Assembly (NCBI GenBank): GCA_934462945.1 | Contig: CAKSJF010000016.1 | Location: 1 to 34,118, forward strand | DNA from: an uncultured Clostridia bacterium | Lineage (GTDB): Bacteria; Bacillota; Clostridia; UBA1381 | Reading direction: 5' to 3' | Length of the DNA stretch: 34,118 nt | In this document: one piece after another, positions 1 through 8,281 of the stretch | Position numbering within the stretch: position 1 is the first letter of the stretch | How the letters are laid out: each line of letters starts with the position of its first letter | Position numbers and translations under genes: made by a program | The notes under the pieces: generated by a model | The model's input: only the letters and a program-made list of their open reading frames with translations | Database searches by the model: none | What the model was told of the DNA's origin: nothing

Positions 1-171
1 TTCCGCCGGCGCCCATATCATAAAAACGGCAATTCTCAATCCGGATCTCGCTGCACCCCTTGCCGATACAAATTCCGCTCTCGAATGAATATGCTCAAAT
101 CCCTCTGCATTGTGCAAAAGTCTGATTCCGGTCGATTCCGACATACGCAGCAAATGCTTTTTTTCTGACAT
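1..171 (-). pseudogene. Beta-helix-like gene remnant, probably frameshifted, running off the left edge
   Basis: Read leftward, positions 94 to 1 encode a segment containing GKGCSEIRIENCRFYDMGAG. This resembles turns of right-handed parallel beta-helix proteins, where a GxGC..I.I..N.FYDxGAGG pattern is common. That frame is closed upstream by a TGA at 97-95. A different frame opens at an ATG at 171 and reads through GIRLLHNAEGFEHIH before losing resemblance near position 85. One missing base near 85 would join the two into a continuous beta-helix-like sequence. A good sigma-A promoter precedes it. I infer a broken or truncated gene. It could also be an intact gene with a sequencing error, or a chance open frame. 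The function is unknown and only the edge is visible. Confidence 0.35.
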
Positions 172-208
172 CCCTATCACCCAGTCTCCGTTTTTTGATT
201 TCTTTTTC

Positions 209-237
209 ATTATACACAAAAAAAGAAATCCATGCAA
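209..237 (-). promoter_or_regulatory. Sigma-A-type promoter reading left
   Basis: On the minus strand a -35 box TTGCAT (plus 232-237) is followed by a 17-bp spacer and a perfect TATAAT (plus 209-214). Transcription would run into the beta-helix-like remnant at the left edge. It is divergent from the mraZ promoter. This is a sequence match only. Confidence 0.55.
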
Positions 238-349
238 GAGTTTAATTAAAAATTGTACCATTTTTATCTTTTTTACAATCATATTACACCTTCGTGACGA
301 ATTTTACAAAAAAATGTTAGTTAAATTAAAAATTTTTTTCAAAAAAGAC

Positions 350-378
350 TTGTATATTTGCAAAGAATAGTGTATAAT
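350..378 (+). promoter_or_regulatory. mraZ (dcw cluster) sigma-A promoter
   Basis: TTGTAT at 350-355, a 17-bp spacer and a perfect TATAAT at 373-378. It lies 61 bases before the mraZ start and is the only strong promoter-like match seen ahead of the wall and division cluster. The flanking 240-370 region is very AT-rich, as often seen upstream of strong Firmicute promoters. The expected start point is near 385, inside the repeat operator described separately. Confidence 0.75.
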
Positions 379-412
379 TGGAGTATAAGTGAGTGAATTG
401 GAGCGAATGGGA
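379..412 (+). promoter_or_regulatory. MraZ-binding repeats (operator)
   Basis: Four short repeats follow the -10 box: TGGAG (379-383), GTGAG (389-393), TGGAG (399-403) and TGGGA (408-412), separated by 5, 5 and 4 bases. MraZ of other bacteria is known to bind tandem TGGGN-like repeats spaced by about five bases upstream of mraZ and to repress the dcw operon. The repeats overlap the predicted transcription start, so binding should block initiation. The pattern is visible in the sequence; binding by this MraZ is inferred. Confidence 0.65.
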
Positions 413-439
413 AGAAAATTTTGAAAGGGAGGATGTCGG

Positions 440-883
440 ATGGTATACTTTGTCGGCGAGTACGCACGTCAGTTAGATGAAAGAAATCGCTTTATTCTGC
501 CTGCAAAAATCCGGGAAAAGTTATCCGGCACAATTTTTATTGCCCCATCCCCGGCAGAGCATTGCTTAAATCTTTATTCCCAGGAGGAATGGGAAATTAT
601 TGCACAGAAAGTGCGTGAACTTCCGACCGCCTTGGATAAAAATGCTGCACGCTTTCAGCGCCGCTTATTCGGAAAGACCCTTTGCGTAGAGTTGGACAAG
701 CAGGGGCGCGTTCCGCTGACACCGGAATTGATTTCCTATGCCGGCTTGGAAAAGGATATTATGCTAATCGGCAGCAACACCAAGCTTGAAATCTGGAGTC
801 AGGCTGCATGGGACGCTGCAAATGAGGATATGGAGGATGATCTGATTTTAGAGGGCATCCAGAAATACAATATTAATATATAG
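440..883 (+). CDS. mraZ: Transcriptional regulator MraZ
   Basis: MraZ is a DNA-binding protein of the AbrB/SpoVT-like swapped-hairpin fold that forms ring-shaped oligomers and controls the dcw operon from its first gene. The 147-residue product has the family's usual length and two repeat halves. The first is marked by DERNRFILPAKIR near residues 13-25, the second by ELDKQGRVPLTPEL near residues 95-108. The ATG is preceded by AAAGGGAGG at 424-432 with good spacing. It is followed 10 bases later by rsmH, the conserved partner in this cluster. Four TGGNG-type repeats between the promoter and the gene suggest autorepression. The family assignment is secure; regulation is inferred from the repeats. 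Confidence 0.95.
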   Translation: MVYFVGEYARQLDERNRFILPAKIREKLSGTIFIAPSPAEHCLNLYSQEEWEIIAQKVRELPTALDKNAARFQRRLFGKTLCVELDKQGRVPLTPELISYAGLEKDIMLIGSNTKLEIWSQAAWDAANEDMEDDLILEGIQKYNINI

Positions 884-893
884 GAAAGAAATC

Positions 894-1826
894 ATGGAAT
901 TTAAGCATGTTTCGGTTCTTTTTGAAGAAACCATGGACGCATTAAAAATAAAGCCGGAGGGCATCTATGCAGACGGCACACTTGGCGGCGGCGGACATTC
1001 CTTTGGGATTCTTTCCCGGAGTACACACGCAAAGCTGATTGGCATTGACCAGGATCAGGACGCGATTGCTGCCGCAAAAAAACGGCTTGCCGCATTTTCA
1101 GACCGGGTGACCTTTGTAAACCGGAATTTTTCTGAAATTTCTTCTATTTTGAATGATCTGAGAATTGCAGAAATTGACGGCGCTGTGTTAGACCTGGGAG
1201 TTTCCTCCTATCAGCTGGATGAGGCAGACCGCGGATTTTCCTACATGCACGATGCACCCCTGGATATGCGCATGAACCGGCAGAATACCAAAAGCGCTTA
1301 TACCGTTGTGAATGAATATTCCAAAGACGAGCTGACCCGGATTTTCTACGAATACGGCGAGGAAAACTGGTCAAAGCGTGTGGCAGAATTTATCTTAGAC
1401 AGAAGATCGGAAAAGCCGATCGAAACCACCGGAGAGTTGGTGGAAATTATCAAGGCTGCAATCCCAAAGGGGGCGCGGCAGGAAGGATCTCATCCGGCCA
1501 AGCGGATTTTCCAGGCAATCCGGATTGAGGTAAATGAAGAACTTACCATTTTAGAGCAGGCGGTGGAGGATTTTATCCACGCACTTGCACCCGGCGGCAG
1601 ACTTGCCGTGATCACATTCCATTCCTTAGAGGATCGGATTGTGAAAAACACGATGAAACGATTGGCGACAGGCTGTACCTGTCCTAAGGATTTTCCGGTC
1701 TGCGTCTGCGGAAAAGTACCGGAAATTAAAATGATTTCAAGAAAACCCATTCTCCCCTCAAAAGCGGAACAGGAAAAAAATCCACGTTCCAAAAGTGCGA
1801 AGCTTCGCGTGGCGGAGAAAATCTGA
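894..1826 (+). CDS. rsmH: 16S rRNA (cytosine(1402)-N(4))-methyltransferase RsmH (MraW)
   Basis: RsmH uses S-adenosylmethionine to methylate N4 of C1402 in 16S rRNA, tuning the decoding centre of the small subunit. The 310-residue product starts with the typical HVSVLFEETMDAL segment, followed by the SAM-binding loop GTLGGGGHS near residues 28-36, the VLDLGVSSYQLD motif near 98-109 and the FHSLEDRIVK motif in the C-terminal third. Length and order match the family. The start is the ATG 10 bases after the mraZ stop, with a modest AGGAAAG Shine-Dalgarno overlapping that stop region, so the two genes are probably transcribed and translated together. No domain is missing. Confidence 0.96.
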   Translation: MEFKHVSVLFEETMDALKIKPEGIYADGTLGGGGHSFGILSRSTHAKLIGIDQDQDAIAAAKKRLAAFSDRVTFVNRNFSEISSILNDLRIAEIDGAVLDLGVSSYQLDEADRGFSYMHDAPLDMRMNRQNTKSAYTVVNEYSKDELTRIFYEYGEENWSKRVAEFILDRRSEKPIETTGELVEIIKAAIPKGARQEGSHPAKRIFQAIRIEVNEELTILEQAVEDFIHALAPGGRLAVITFHSLEDRIVKNTMKRLATGCTCPKDFPVCVCGKVPEIKMISRKPILPSKAEQEKNPRSKSAKLRVAEKI

Positions 1827-1844
1827 TAAAGGAGTGTACATACA

Positions 1845-2348
1845 TTGGCATATAATAATTTAGCATATCAAAATGATTCCTATCTTCGTCAGTTCGACGA
1901 GCAGGAGCAGGAGCGCGCCGAAAAGCGTCAGCTTTCCAGAAAACAAAAGCTGCAACAGCAACGCAGACTCAACTTTCAGGTTATATGCGTAATTATTGCT
2001 CTTTTCTGCGCCGCATACTTTATGATCTCGCAGAATGTGCAGGTGAACGATACTGCAAGACAAATCAGCAGTCTCAAAAAGGAGCTTGCTGTTTTAGAAT
2101 CCAACACCAGTCAGAAAACATTCGAGCTGGAGCAGAGCGTGGATTTAAACAAGGTTGAAGAAATCGCCTCCACCAGACTCAATATGCAGCGTCCGGAGAA
2201 ATATCAGGTGGTGTACATTAATATCAAAACAGATGATGTGACCGAGGTGACGGCAGACAATGTCGAGGGTGTGAAAAACCAACTCGGAAACACCGCAGAC
2301 AAGCTGAAGAAAAACGTTTTTGGTATATTCAAATTTAACCGCAAATAA
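1845..2348 (+). CDS. ftsL: FtsL/DivIC-family septum protein
   Basis: This 167-residue protein has a charged, Gln/Glu/Arg-rich cytoplasmic N-terminus (residues 1-42), one transmembrane segment (about 43-62) and an extracellular coiled-coil stretch (about 66-108). It ends with the short ASTRLNMQRPEKYQVVYI motif typical of FtsL and DivIC bitopic division proteins, which bridge the SEDS/PBP septal synthase to the rest of the divisome. Sequence identity across this family is low, so naming rests on topology and on its place between rsmH and the transpeptidase gene, where ftsL normally sits. The start is a TTG at 1845 with AAAGGAG at 1828-1834. DivIC is the alternative name if ftsL lies elsewhere. 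Confidence 0.85.
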   Translation: MAYNNLAYQNDSYLRQFDEQEQERAEKRQLSRKQKLQQQRRLNFQVICVIIALFCAAYFMISQNVQVNDTARQISSLKKELAVLESNTSQKTFELEQSVDLNKVEEIASTRLNMQRPEKYQVVYINIKTDDVTEVTADNVEGVKNQLGNTADKLKKNVFGIFKFNRK

Positions 2349-2371
2349 AATAAAACAGAACACATACAAAT

Positions 2372-2416
2372 GAGAGTCGGGTCGCGCATAAGGCTCGGCT
2401 CTCTGTGGTTTCCACA
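2372..2416 (+). other. Intercistronic hairpins between ftsL and spoVD
   Basis: A 10-bp stem (2372-2381 with 2394-2403, two G-U pairs, 12-nt loop) is followed at once by a smaller perfect hairpin TGTGG-TTT-CCACA (2404-2416) that ends at the spoVD Shine-Dalgarno AAGGAAGG (2416-2423). There is no U-tract, so it is unlikely to be a full terminator. It could act as an mRNA-processing or stability element that adjusts the ratio of FtsL to the transpeptidase, or it could limit ribosome access. The structure is seen; the role is inferred. Confidence 0.4.
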
Positions 2417-2433
2417 AGGAAGGATCAAATAGC

Positions 2434-4671
2434 ATGATTACATTAGGGAAAATGAGAAAACGCGCGTTTCGTTTCTTTATTGCTCTGATCACCGTTTTGC
2501 TCCTGCTCTCGGCAAGAATCTTCTATTGGCAGGTGATCCGGGGTGATGAGCTGCGCGAGCGTGCAGTCAACCAGCAGACAAACTCTACGAATATTACCGC
2601 CTCGCGCGGAACAATTTACGACCGAACCGGAAAGGCAATTGCAGAAAGCGCCGCGGTCAACACGGTTGTGTGCAATCCGCAGGAGGTTGCAAAAACCAAT
2701 TCGGCAGAGCTGATCGCCTCAAAGCTTTCTCCCATTTTGGAAATGGACTATGACAAGCTTTATTCCCTGCTCACCAAATCGAACCGCTACCAGGTATTAA
2801 AAAAGCGGATCACCTTAGAGCAGACGCAGGCAATCAAGCAGCTAAAGGATAAAACCGTGGATAAGGAAACAGCAAAGCTTTTCTCTGGAGTTTATTTTGA
2901 GGAGGATTCCAAGCGGTATTATTCCTATGGAATCGCACCCCATATTATCGGCTTTACCGGCTACGACAACAACGGTCTACAGGGAATTGAGATGACCTTT
3001 GACGATGTTCTTGCCGGAAAACCGGGAAGTATTCTAAGCCTGAAAAATGCTGCCGGAGTTACGATTGACGCACAGTATGAGGAGCAGCAGGCGCCGGAAA
3101 AGGGTGCGGACGTTGTTCTCACCATTGATGAAACGATTCAGCATATTTTAGAAAAGCACTTAGAAACCGCCGTTTCGGACGATCTTTTGCGTGAGGGCGC
3201 GGCAGGCATCATTATGAATCCGAAAACCGCGGAAATCTATGCGATGTCCACCAAGCCGGACTTTAACTTAAACGATCCCTACAACATTGAGCAATTCACA
3301 AACTACGCAATTGATTTAAAAACCGACGAGGTGATGAAGAACTATGATTCCTCCAACGAGGAGCTAAAGAATAATGCAATTGCCGCCATCCGCAACAAAA
3401 TGTGGCGGAATAAAGCCGTTTCCGACACCTATGAGCCGGGATCGACCTTTAAAATTCTCACTGCGGCAATGGCTTTGGAGGAGGATGTTGTCTCCTTAGA
3501 CTCCCCATTCTATTGCAGCGGTCAGAAACAGGTTGCTGACCGGACAATCCGCTGTCACAAGCGTGAGGGGCACGGTGCGGAAACCTTTGTACAGGGTGTG
3601 CAAAACTCCTGCAACCCAGTCTTTATGGAATTAGGACTCCGTGTCGGTGCGACAAAATTTATGGAATACTTTAAGGCATTCGGTCTGACGCAGAAAACAG
3701 GAATCAACCTGATCGGAGAATCGGGAAGTATTTTCTATCAGCATAAACTGAGCGACGTAGACCTTGCCACCAGCTCCTTTGGTCAGGGCTTTAGCATTAC
3801 GCCGATTCAGCTGATTACCGCAGTTTCCTCCGTAATCAACGGCGGAAATCTGATGCGTCCGCAGATTGTGAAAGAAATCCGAAACGAGAACGGCGTGGTA
3901 AAAACCTATCAGCCGGAGGTTGTCAACCGGGTAATCTCCCAGGAAACCTCAGACATGATGCGCCAGATTTTAGAGTCGGTTGTTTCCAGTCCGACCGGAA
4001 GCGGTAAAAACGCGTATATCAAAGGCTATCGGATTGGCGGAAAAACCGGTACATCCGAAAAAGGACGAAATAACGATAAGCGAATTGCCTCCTTTATCGG
4101 CTTTGCTCCGGCAGACGATCCGCAGATTATCTGTCTGATCATGCTGGATGAGCCGCAGGTTCCTGTTCGGTACGGCGGAACAATTGCCGCTCCGGTGGTT
4201 GGCTCTATTATTGAAGAAACACTGGAATATATGGGGGTAGAACGTCAATACACAGAAGATGAATTGAATACAAAAACGGTTTCCGTTCCGGAACTGCGCG
4301 GCATAGACGTTGCCACAGCACAGACGCAGGCGAAAAACGAAGGCTTTAAGGTTCGCGTGGTCGGAGACGGAGACACCATATTAGATCAGTTGCCAAAGCC
4401 AAACGTGGCAGTCGGAAAGGCTTCCACCATTATTCTATACACCCAGGAGGGTGACGAGGGAAAATACACGACTGTTCCAAACATTCTAAACCTCTCCCCC
4501 GAACGTGCAAAAGCGGAATTAGAGGACTACGGATTAAACTTTGAGGCGGTCGGCGCAGGCTTAAACTCCACCTCCGGCGCATATGCAGTAAAGCAAAGCG
4601 TTGCACCGGGCGAGCAGGTTCTGCGCGCAAGCGTAATCAGCGTGGAATTCCGTCATTCCTCATCCGACTAA
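2434..4671 (+). CDS. spoVD: Class B penicillin-binding protein with two PASTA domains (SpoVD/FtsI-like)
   Basis: This is a monofunctional transpeptidase that cross-links peptidoglycan at the septum or spore cortex. An N-terminal membrane anchor (about residues 12-29) is followed by the PBP dimerisation domain. The transpeptidase domain has all three active-site motifs: STFK at 337-340 (nucleophile S337), SCN at 392-394 and KTGT at 537-540. Two PASTA domains follow (about 615-680 and 685-740). At 745 residues it is as long as SpoVD and Pbp2B of Bacillus. Position after ftsL and before murE fits both roles. Clostridia often keep one such gene here, annotated spoVD, so whether it serves vegetative division, sporulation or both is not decided by the sequence. 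The cognate SEDS partner is probably FtsW at 7117. Confidence 0.93.
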   Translation: MITLGKMRKRAFRFFIALITVLLLLSARIFYWQVIRGDELRERAVNQQTNSTNITASRGTIYDRTGKAIAESAAVNTVVCNPQEVAKTNSAELIASKLSPILEMDYDKLYSLLTKSNRYQVLKKRITLEQTQAIKQLKDKTVDKETAKLFSGVYFEEDSKRYYSYGIAPHIIGFTGYDNNGLQGIEMTFDDVLAGKPGSILSLKNAAGVTIDAQYEEQQAPEKGADVVLTIDETIQHILEKHLETAVSDDLLREGAAGIIMNPKTAEIYAMSTKPDFNLNDPYNIEQFTNYAIDLKTDEVMKNYDSSNEELKNNAIAAIRNKMWRNKAVSDTYEPGSTFKILTAAMALEEDVVSLDSPFYCSGQKQVADRTIRCHKREGHGAETFVQGVQNSCNPVFMELGLRVGATKFMEYFKAFGLTQKTGINLIGESGSIFYQHKLSDVDLATSSFGQGFSITPIQLITAVSSVINGGNLMRPQIVKEIRNENGVVKTYQPEVVNRVISQETSDMMRQILESVVSSPTGSGKNAYIKGYRIGGKTGTSEKGRNNDKRIASFIGFAPADDPQIICLIMLDEPQVPVRYGGTIAAPVVGSIIEETLEYMGVERQYTEDELNTKTVSVPELRGIDVATAQTQAKNEGFKVRVVGDGDTILDQLPKPNVAVGKASTIILYTQEGDEGKYTTVPNILNLSPERAKAELEDYGLNFEAVGAGLNSTSGAYAVKQSVAPGEQVLRASVISVEFRHSSSD

Positions 4672-4692
4672 TCCATCAGAAAGGGTGAAAGC

Positions 4693-6111
4693 ATGTTATT
4701 ATGTGAATTGGCGGAGGGCGCAGATCCCAAAATTGAGATCAGCGGCATCTTCACAGATTCACGAAAGATAAGAACAAACGGCATTTTTGTCTGCCTTAAG
4801 GGTACAAAGGACGATGGGCACAACCACATTGCAGAAGCAGAAAAGAAAGGTGCGGCACTGATTGTCGCATCCCATCCGGTGGTATCCTCTGTGCCGGTTC
4901 TGTACACAGACCGTCCGGCAGAAACACTCTCCGGGCTGTCTGAACGCTTTTATCAGTATCCGGCAAAAAAACTCCGTCTGATCGGTGTGACCGGAACAAA
5001 CGGAAAAACCACCGTTACTTATCTGATCAAAGCCATTTTAGAGGCAGCCGGGAAAACGTGCGGATTGATCGGCACAAATGAAATTCTGATCGGCAAAAAA
5101 CGATCTGATTTTAAAAGCATGATGCCGACTACTCCGGATGCCCTGGAGCTTGCACAGATTTTTTCCGAAATGGTATCTGCCGGGATGGAGTATGCGGTGA
5201 TGGAGGTTTCCTCGCATGCTTTGGAATTGGGGCGCGTGGCGCATTTATGCTTTGATGTTGGTATTTTTACCAATCTCACACGCGACCATCTGGACTTTCA
5301 CCACACCATGGAACGCTACCAAAAAGCAAAGGAAAAGCTATTTTTTCAAAGCAAAAAGGCTGTCATCAATATTGATGATCCGGTGGGTGCAGAAATTTTT
5401 TCGCACTGTCCCTGCCCGGCAATTTCGGTTGGCTGCGGTCAGGCTGAGCTATGTGCAAAAAACATTGTCCTCTCTCCGTTCGGAACGCATTTTGTTCTGA
5501 TGGAGCAGGATCGGTGCACACCGATCTCCCTATCACTCTGCGGACGGTTTAATGTGCTAAATGCCTTATGCGCAACCGGGGCGGCAAGGCTTTTGGAATT
5601 ATCGGATTCTGCAATTGTTTCCGGGCTGTCCTCTGTGCAAGGGATTTGCGGCAGGCTGGAGCATGTGCCGACCGGAAAGGATTTTCAGGTTCTGATTGAC
5701 TATGCGCACTCTCCGGACAGCCTGGAAAATATTTTAAAAACGCTTACCGCGCTAAAACGCGGAAGGCTTGTGACGCTGTTTGGCTGCGGCGGCGACCGCG
5801 ACCGGACAAAGCGCGCCGAGATGGGACGGATTGCAGAAACGCTTTCCGATTTCGTGATTGTCACTTCGGACAATCCGCGCACAGAAAACCCACTCAATAT
5901 TATAGAAGAAATCCGCGCCGGCATGACGGGAAACAATTCTATTACCATCCCCGACCGCCGGAATGCGATCTGGTATGCACTTGAAAACGCACAACCAAAC
6001 GATCTGATTCTGCTTGCCGGAAAAGGGCAGGAAACCTATCAGATCATTGGAGAAACAAAGTATCCCTTTGACGAAAGGGAGATCGTTAAAAATTGGCTGA
6101 AAAAGCACTAA
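4693..6111 (+). CDS. murE: UDP-N-acetylmuramoyl-L-alanyl-D-glutamate--2,6-diaminopimelate ligase MurE
   Basis: MurE is the cytoplasmic ATP-dependent ligase that adds the third amino acid to UDP-MurNAc-dipeptide. The 472-residue product shows the N-terminal uridine-binding domain (FTDSRKIRTNGIFVCLKG), the ATP-binding loop GTNGKTT at 101-107, the central-domain segment TRDHLDFH, and the specificity motif DNPR at 393-396. DNPR is characteristic of enzymes using meso-diaminopimelate rather than lysine, so the wall is predicted to be of the direct meso-DAP type. The ATG at 4693 follows AAGGGTGAAAG. The gene lies 21 bases after spoVD and 15 before mraY, with no murF between murE and mraY as in many other dcw clusters. 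Confidence 0.96.
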   Translation: MLLCELAEGADPKIEISGIFTDSRKIRTNGIFVCLKGTKDDGHNHIAEAEKKGAALIVASHPVVSSVPVLYTDRPAETLSGLSERFYQYPAKKLRLIGVTGTNGKTTVTYLIKAILEAAGKTCGLIGTNEILIGKKRSDFKSMMPTTPDALELAQIFSEMVSAGMEYAVMEVSSHALELGRVAHLCFDVGIFTNLTRDHLDFHHTMERYQKAKEKLFFQSKKAVINIDDPVGAEIFSHCPCPAISVGCGQAELCAKNIVLSPFGTHFVLMEQDRCTPISLSLCGRFNVLNALCATGAARLLELSDSAIVSGLSSVQGICGRLEHVPTGKDFQVLIDYAHSPDSLENILKTLTALKRGRLVTLFGCGGDRDRTKRAEMGRIAETLSDFVIVTSDNPRTENPLNIIEEIRAGMTGNNSITIPDRRNAIWYALENAQPNDLILLAGKGQETYQIIGETKYPFDEREIVKNWLKKH

Positions 6112-6126
6112 CAGGAGGAAATAAAC

Positions 6127-7101
6127 ATGCAGCAAACACTTACCACCGCGCTCATTCCGGCGCTTGTCGCCTTTTTGGTGTCCTTTCTCTTAGCCCCGGT
6201 TTTCATTCCGTGGCTGCACAAGCTGAAATTTGGGCAGCAGATTTTAGAGGACGGTCCGGTTTGGCACAAGAAAAAATCCGGCACACCCACCATGGGCGGT
6301 CTGATCTTTATTTGCGGAATTGTCCTTGCGGCAATTGTGGGACTTTTTGTCCGCTTTGACCTGCACTATGCTATGATGGTCGCGGTTGCTGTCGGTTTCG
6401 GCGGAATCGGCTTTATCGACGACTATATCAAGGTGGTAAAAAAGAGAAACTTAGGTCTGACCGCATGGCAAAAGCTATTATTACAGGCAATACTGGCGGC
6501 AGTTTATGTAATTGTGCTGAATCAGACAGGGGACTTAAACACAGAAATTCTAATCCCGTTCACAAAACAGATGATTCATATGCCCTGGTGGCTTTATATT
6601 CCGCTGATCTTTTTGGTTGTGATTGCAACGGATAATTCCGTCAATCTGACCGATGGCTTAGACGGACTTGCAGCCTCGGTCACAACGATTGTGGCTCTGT
6701 TCTTTACCCTGGTGGGCGCATGTTATGACGTTCTCCCGGCGGTTTGGTTCGGGGCAAGCATTGTCGGCGGATTGCTGGCGTTTCTATGCTTTAACCACTA
6801 CCCGGCAAAGGTATTTATGGGCGATACCGGCTCTCTGTTTCTGGGCGGTGCAGTTTCGGTTTTGGCGGTTGGCTTAAAAATGCCGCTCATTCTGATTATC
6901 GTGGGATTTGTGTACCTGTTTGAGTCGCTCTCGGTGATTTTGCAGGTGATTTCTTTTCAGACAACCGGAAAAAGGATTTTCAAAATGAGTCCGATTCACC
7001 ACCATTTTGAAATGTGCGGCTGGAGCGAGAAAAAAATAGTGTTCTGGTTTTCCTTTATTACAATGATTCTGTGTGTGATCGGATTTTTTGCAGTGGTCTA
7101 A
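6127..7101 (+). CDS. mraY: Phospho-N-acetylmuramoyl-pentapeptide transferase MraY
   Basis: MraY is an integral membrane enzyme that moves phospho-MurNAc-pentapeptide from UDP to undecaprenyl phosphate, forming lipid I. The 324-residue product is strongly hydrophobic with about ten membrane segments. It carries the conserved loops: PTMGGLIF (54-61), the DDY motif with D98 and D99, NLTDGLDGL (173-181), MGDTGSLF (231-238, with D233) and the PIHHHFE signature (289-295). Length and motif order are normal. The start has an AGGAGG Shine-Dalgarno at 6112-6117 immediately after the murE stop. The next gene begins 15 bases after its stop, so there is no room for murD, which often lies here. Confidence 0.97.
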   Translation: MQQTLTTALIPALVAFLVSFLLAPVFIPWLHKLKFGQQILEDGPVWHKKKSGTPTMGGLIFICGIVLAAIVGLFVRFDLHYAMMVAVAVGFGGIGFIDDYIKVVKKRNLGLTAWQKLLLQAILAAVYVIVLNQTGDLNTEILIPFTKQMIHMPWWLYIPLIFLVVIATDNSVNLTDGLDGLAASVTTIVALFFTLVGACYDVLPAVWFGASIVGGLLAFLCFNHYPAKVFMGDTGSLFLGGAVSVLAVGLKMPLILIIVGFVYLFESLSVILQVISFQTTGKRIFKMSPIHHHFEMCGWSEKKIVFWFSFITMILCVIGFFAVV

Positions 7102-7116
7102 GTGAGGTGAGATTTT

Positions 7117-8268
7117 TTGAAAAAGCAGGTATCAAAAAGAAAACAACCGTCTCAAAAGCCAATGGACGGAACATTTTTCCTCCTTGTAATTATTGCGCTT
7201 TCCTTTGGCTTAATTATGCTTTTGAGCGCGTCTGCACCAACGGCAAACACGAAATTCGGAAACTCCTATCACTTCTTTATCCGTCAGTTCGGATTCGGAA
7301 TGGCAGGCTTTTTGATTATGCTTGCCGTTTCAAAAATCGACTACCACATCTACAAGAAATATACAAAAATCATGATGATTGCAATAGAAATTCTGCTGTT
7401 TTTAGTGCTGATTCCAGGCATCGGAATTGACCACAACGGTGCGCGCCGTTGGCTGAAAACCGGCTTTGAATGGCAACCATCCGAGTTTATGAAACCGGTG
7501 ATTGCAATGTTTTTTGCCGCTATGATCGAAACAAAAAAGACGGATTTCCGGCTAAACCGAAAGCTTGCGCCCTATGTCAGGGATGTCTTTCCGTATATGC
7601 TCTGGATCGGTGTTACGGCGCTGCTCTTAATGATGGAAACACACCTGAGCGGTACGATTATCATTGTCGGCATTGCCTGCACGCTGATTATTGTATCCGG
7701 ATTCCCGGTTTATATTTTTGCCGGGGCAGGAGTGGTGCTATTTCCGATTGCCTTTAAGCTCTTGCAGCATGATCCGGTGCGTTGGCGGCGTGTGATGAAT
7801 TTCCGGAATCCGTTTGCCGACATGCAGGATGCCGGATATCAGGTGGTGCAGGGGTTATATGCCATCAGCACCGGCGGTCTGTTCGGTTTAGGCTTGGGAC
7901 AGAGTGTGCAGAAGTACACCTACCTCCCAGAACCCTACAACGACTTCATCTTTGCAATTGTCTGCGAAGAATTAGGCTTAATCGGCGGTATGCTGGTGAT
8001 GATTTTATTTGCAGGACTTGTGATCCGCGGCATTAAAATTGCCACCGAGGCGCCGGACACCTTCGGCTGTCTGACAGTAGTTGGCATTATGGCGCAGGTT
8101 GGAATTCAGGCAATTTTAAATATTGCCGTTGCGACCTCCAGTATCCCGAATACCGGTGTGGCGCTGCCGTTTTTCAGCTATGGCGGTACGGCATTAATGG
8201 CACTTTTAGCGGAAATGGGAATCGTATTAAATGTTTCGCGGCAAAGCCGCAAGCAAGAACACATATAG
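7117..8268 (+). CDS. ftsW: SEDS-family lipid II polymerase FtsW
   Basis: FtsW is a polytopic SEDS glycosyltransferase that polymerises lipid II at the division site with a class B PBP. The 383-residue product begins with a basic cytoplasmic tail (KKQVSKRKQPSQK), has about ten transmembrane segments, and carries the family's NGARRWL motif, the large extracellular loop with the YQVVQGLYAISTGGLFG signature, and the C-terminal FFSYGGTALMALLAEMGI segment. RodA and SpoVE are close paralogues. The dcw position between mraY and murG favours FtsW or SpoVE. The start is a TTG at 7117 with GAGGTGAG about 6 bases upstream. An ATG start is not available at the right spacing. Confidence 0.92.
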   Translation: MKKQVSKRKQPSQKPMDGTFFLLVIIALSFGLIMLLSASAPTANTKFGNSYHFFIRQFGFGMAGFLIMLAVSKIDYHIYKKYTKIMMIAIEILLFLVLIPGIGIDHNGARRWLKTGFEWQPSEFMKPVIAMFFAAMIETKKTDFRLNRKLAPYVRDVFPYMLWIGVTALLLMMETHLSGTIIIVGIACTLIIVSGFPVYIFAGAGVVLFPIAFKLLQHDPVRWRRVMNFRNPFADMQDAGYQVVQGLYAISTGGLFGLGLGQSVQKYTYLPEPYNDFIFAIVCEELGLIGGMLVMILFAGLVIRGIKIATEAPDTFGCLTVVGIMAQVGIQAILNIAVATSSIPNTGVALPFFSYGGTALMALLAEMGIVLNVSRQSRKQEHI

Positions 8269-8281
8269 AGGTGAGAGGATC

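Noticed and set aside
110..370. Open frame of 86 codons on the plus strand upstream of mraZ
   Set aside because: It is AT-rich with long Phe, Ile and Lys runs, has no Shine-Dalgarno, and passes through the divergent promoters. It looks like a chance frame.
8231..8281. Extended N-terminus of murG
   Set aside because: It overlaps ftsW out of frame. The conserved MurG start follows a good Shine-Dalgarno at 8282.
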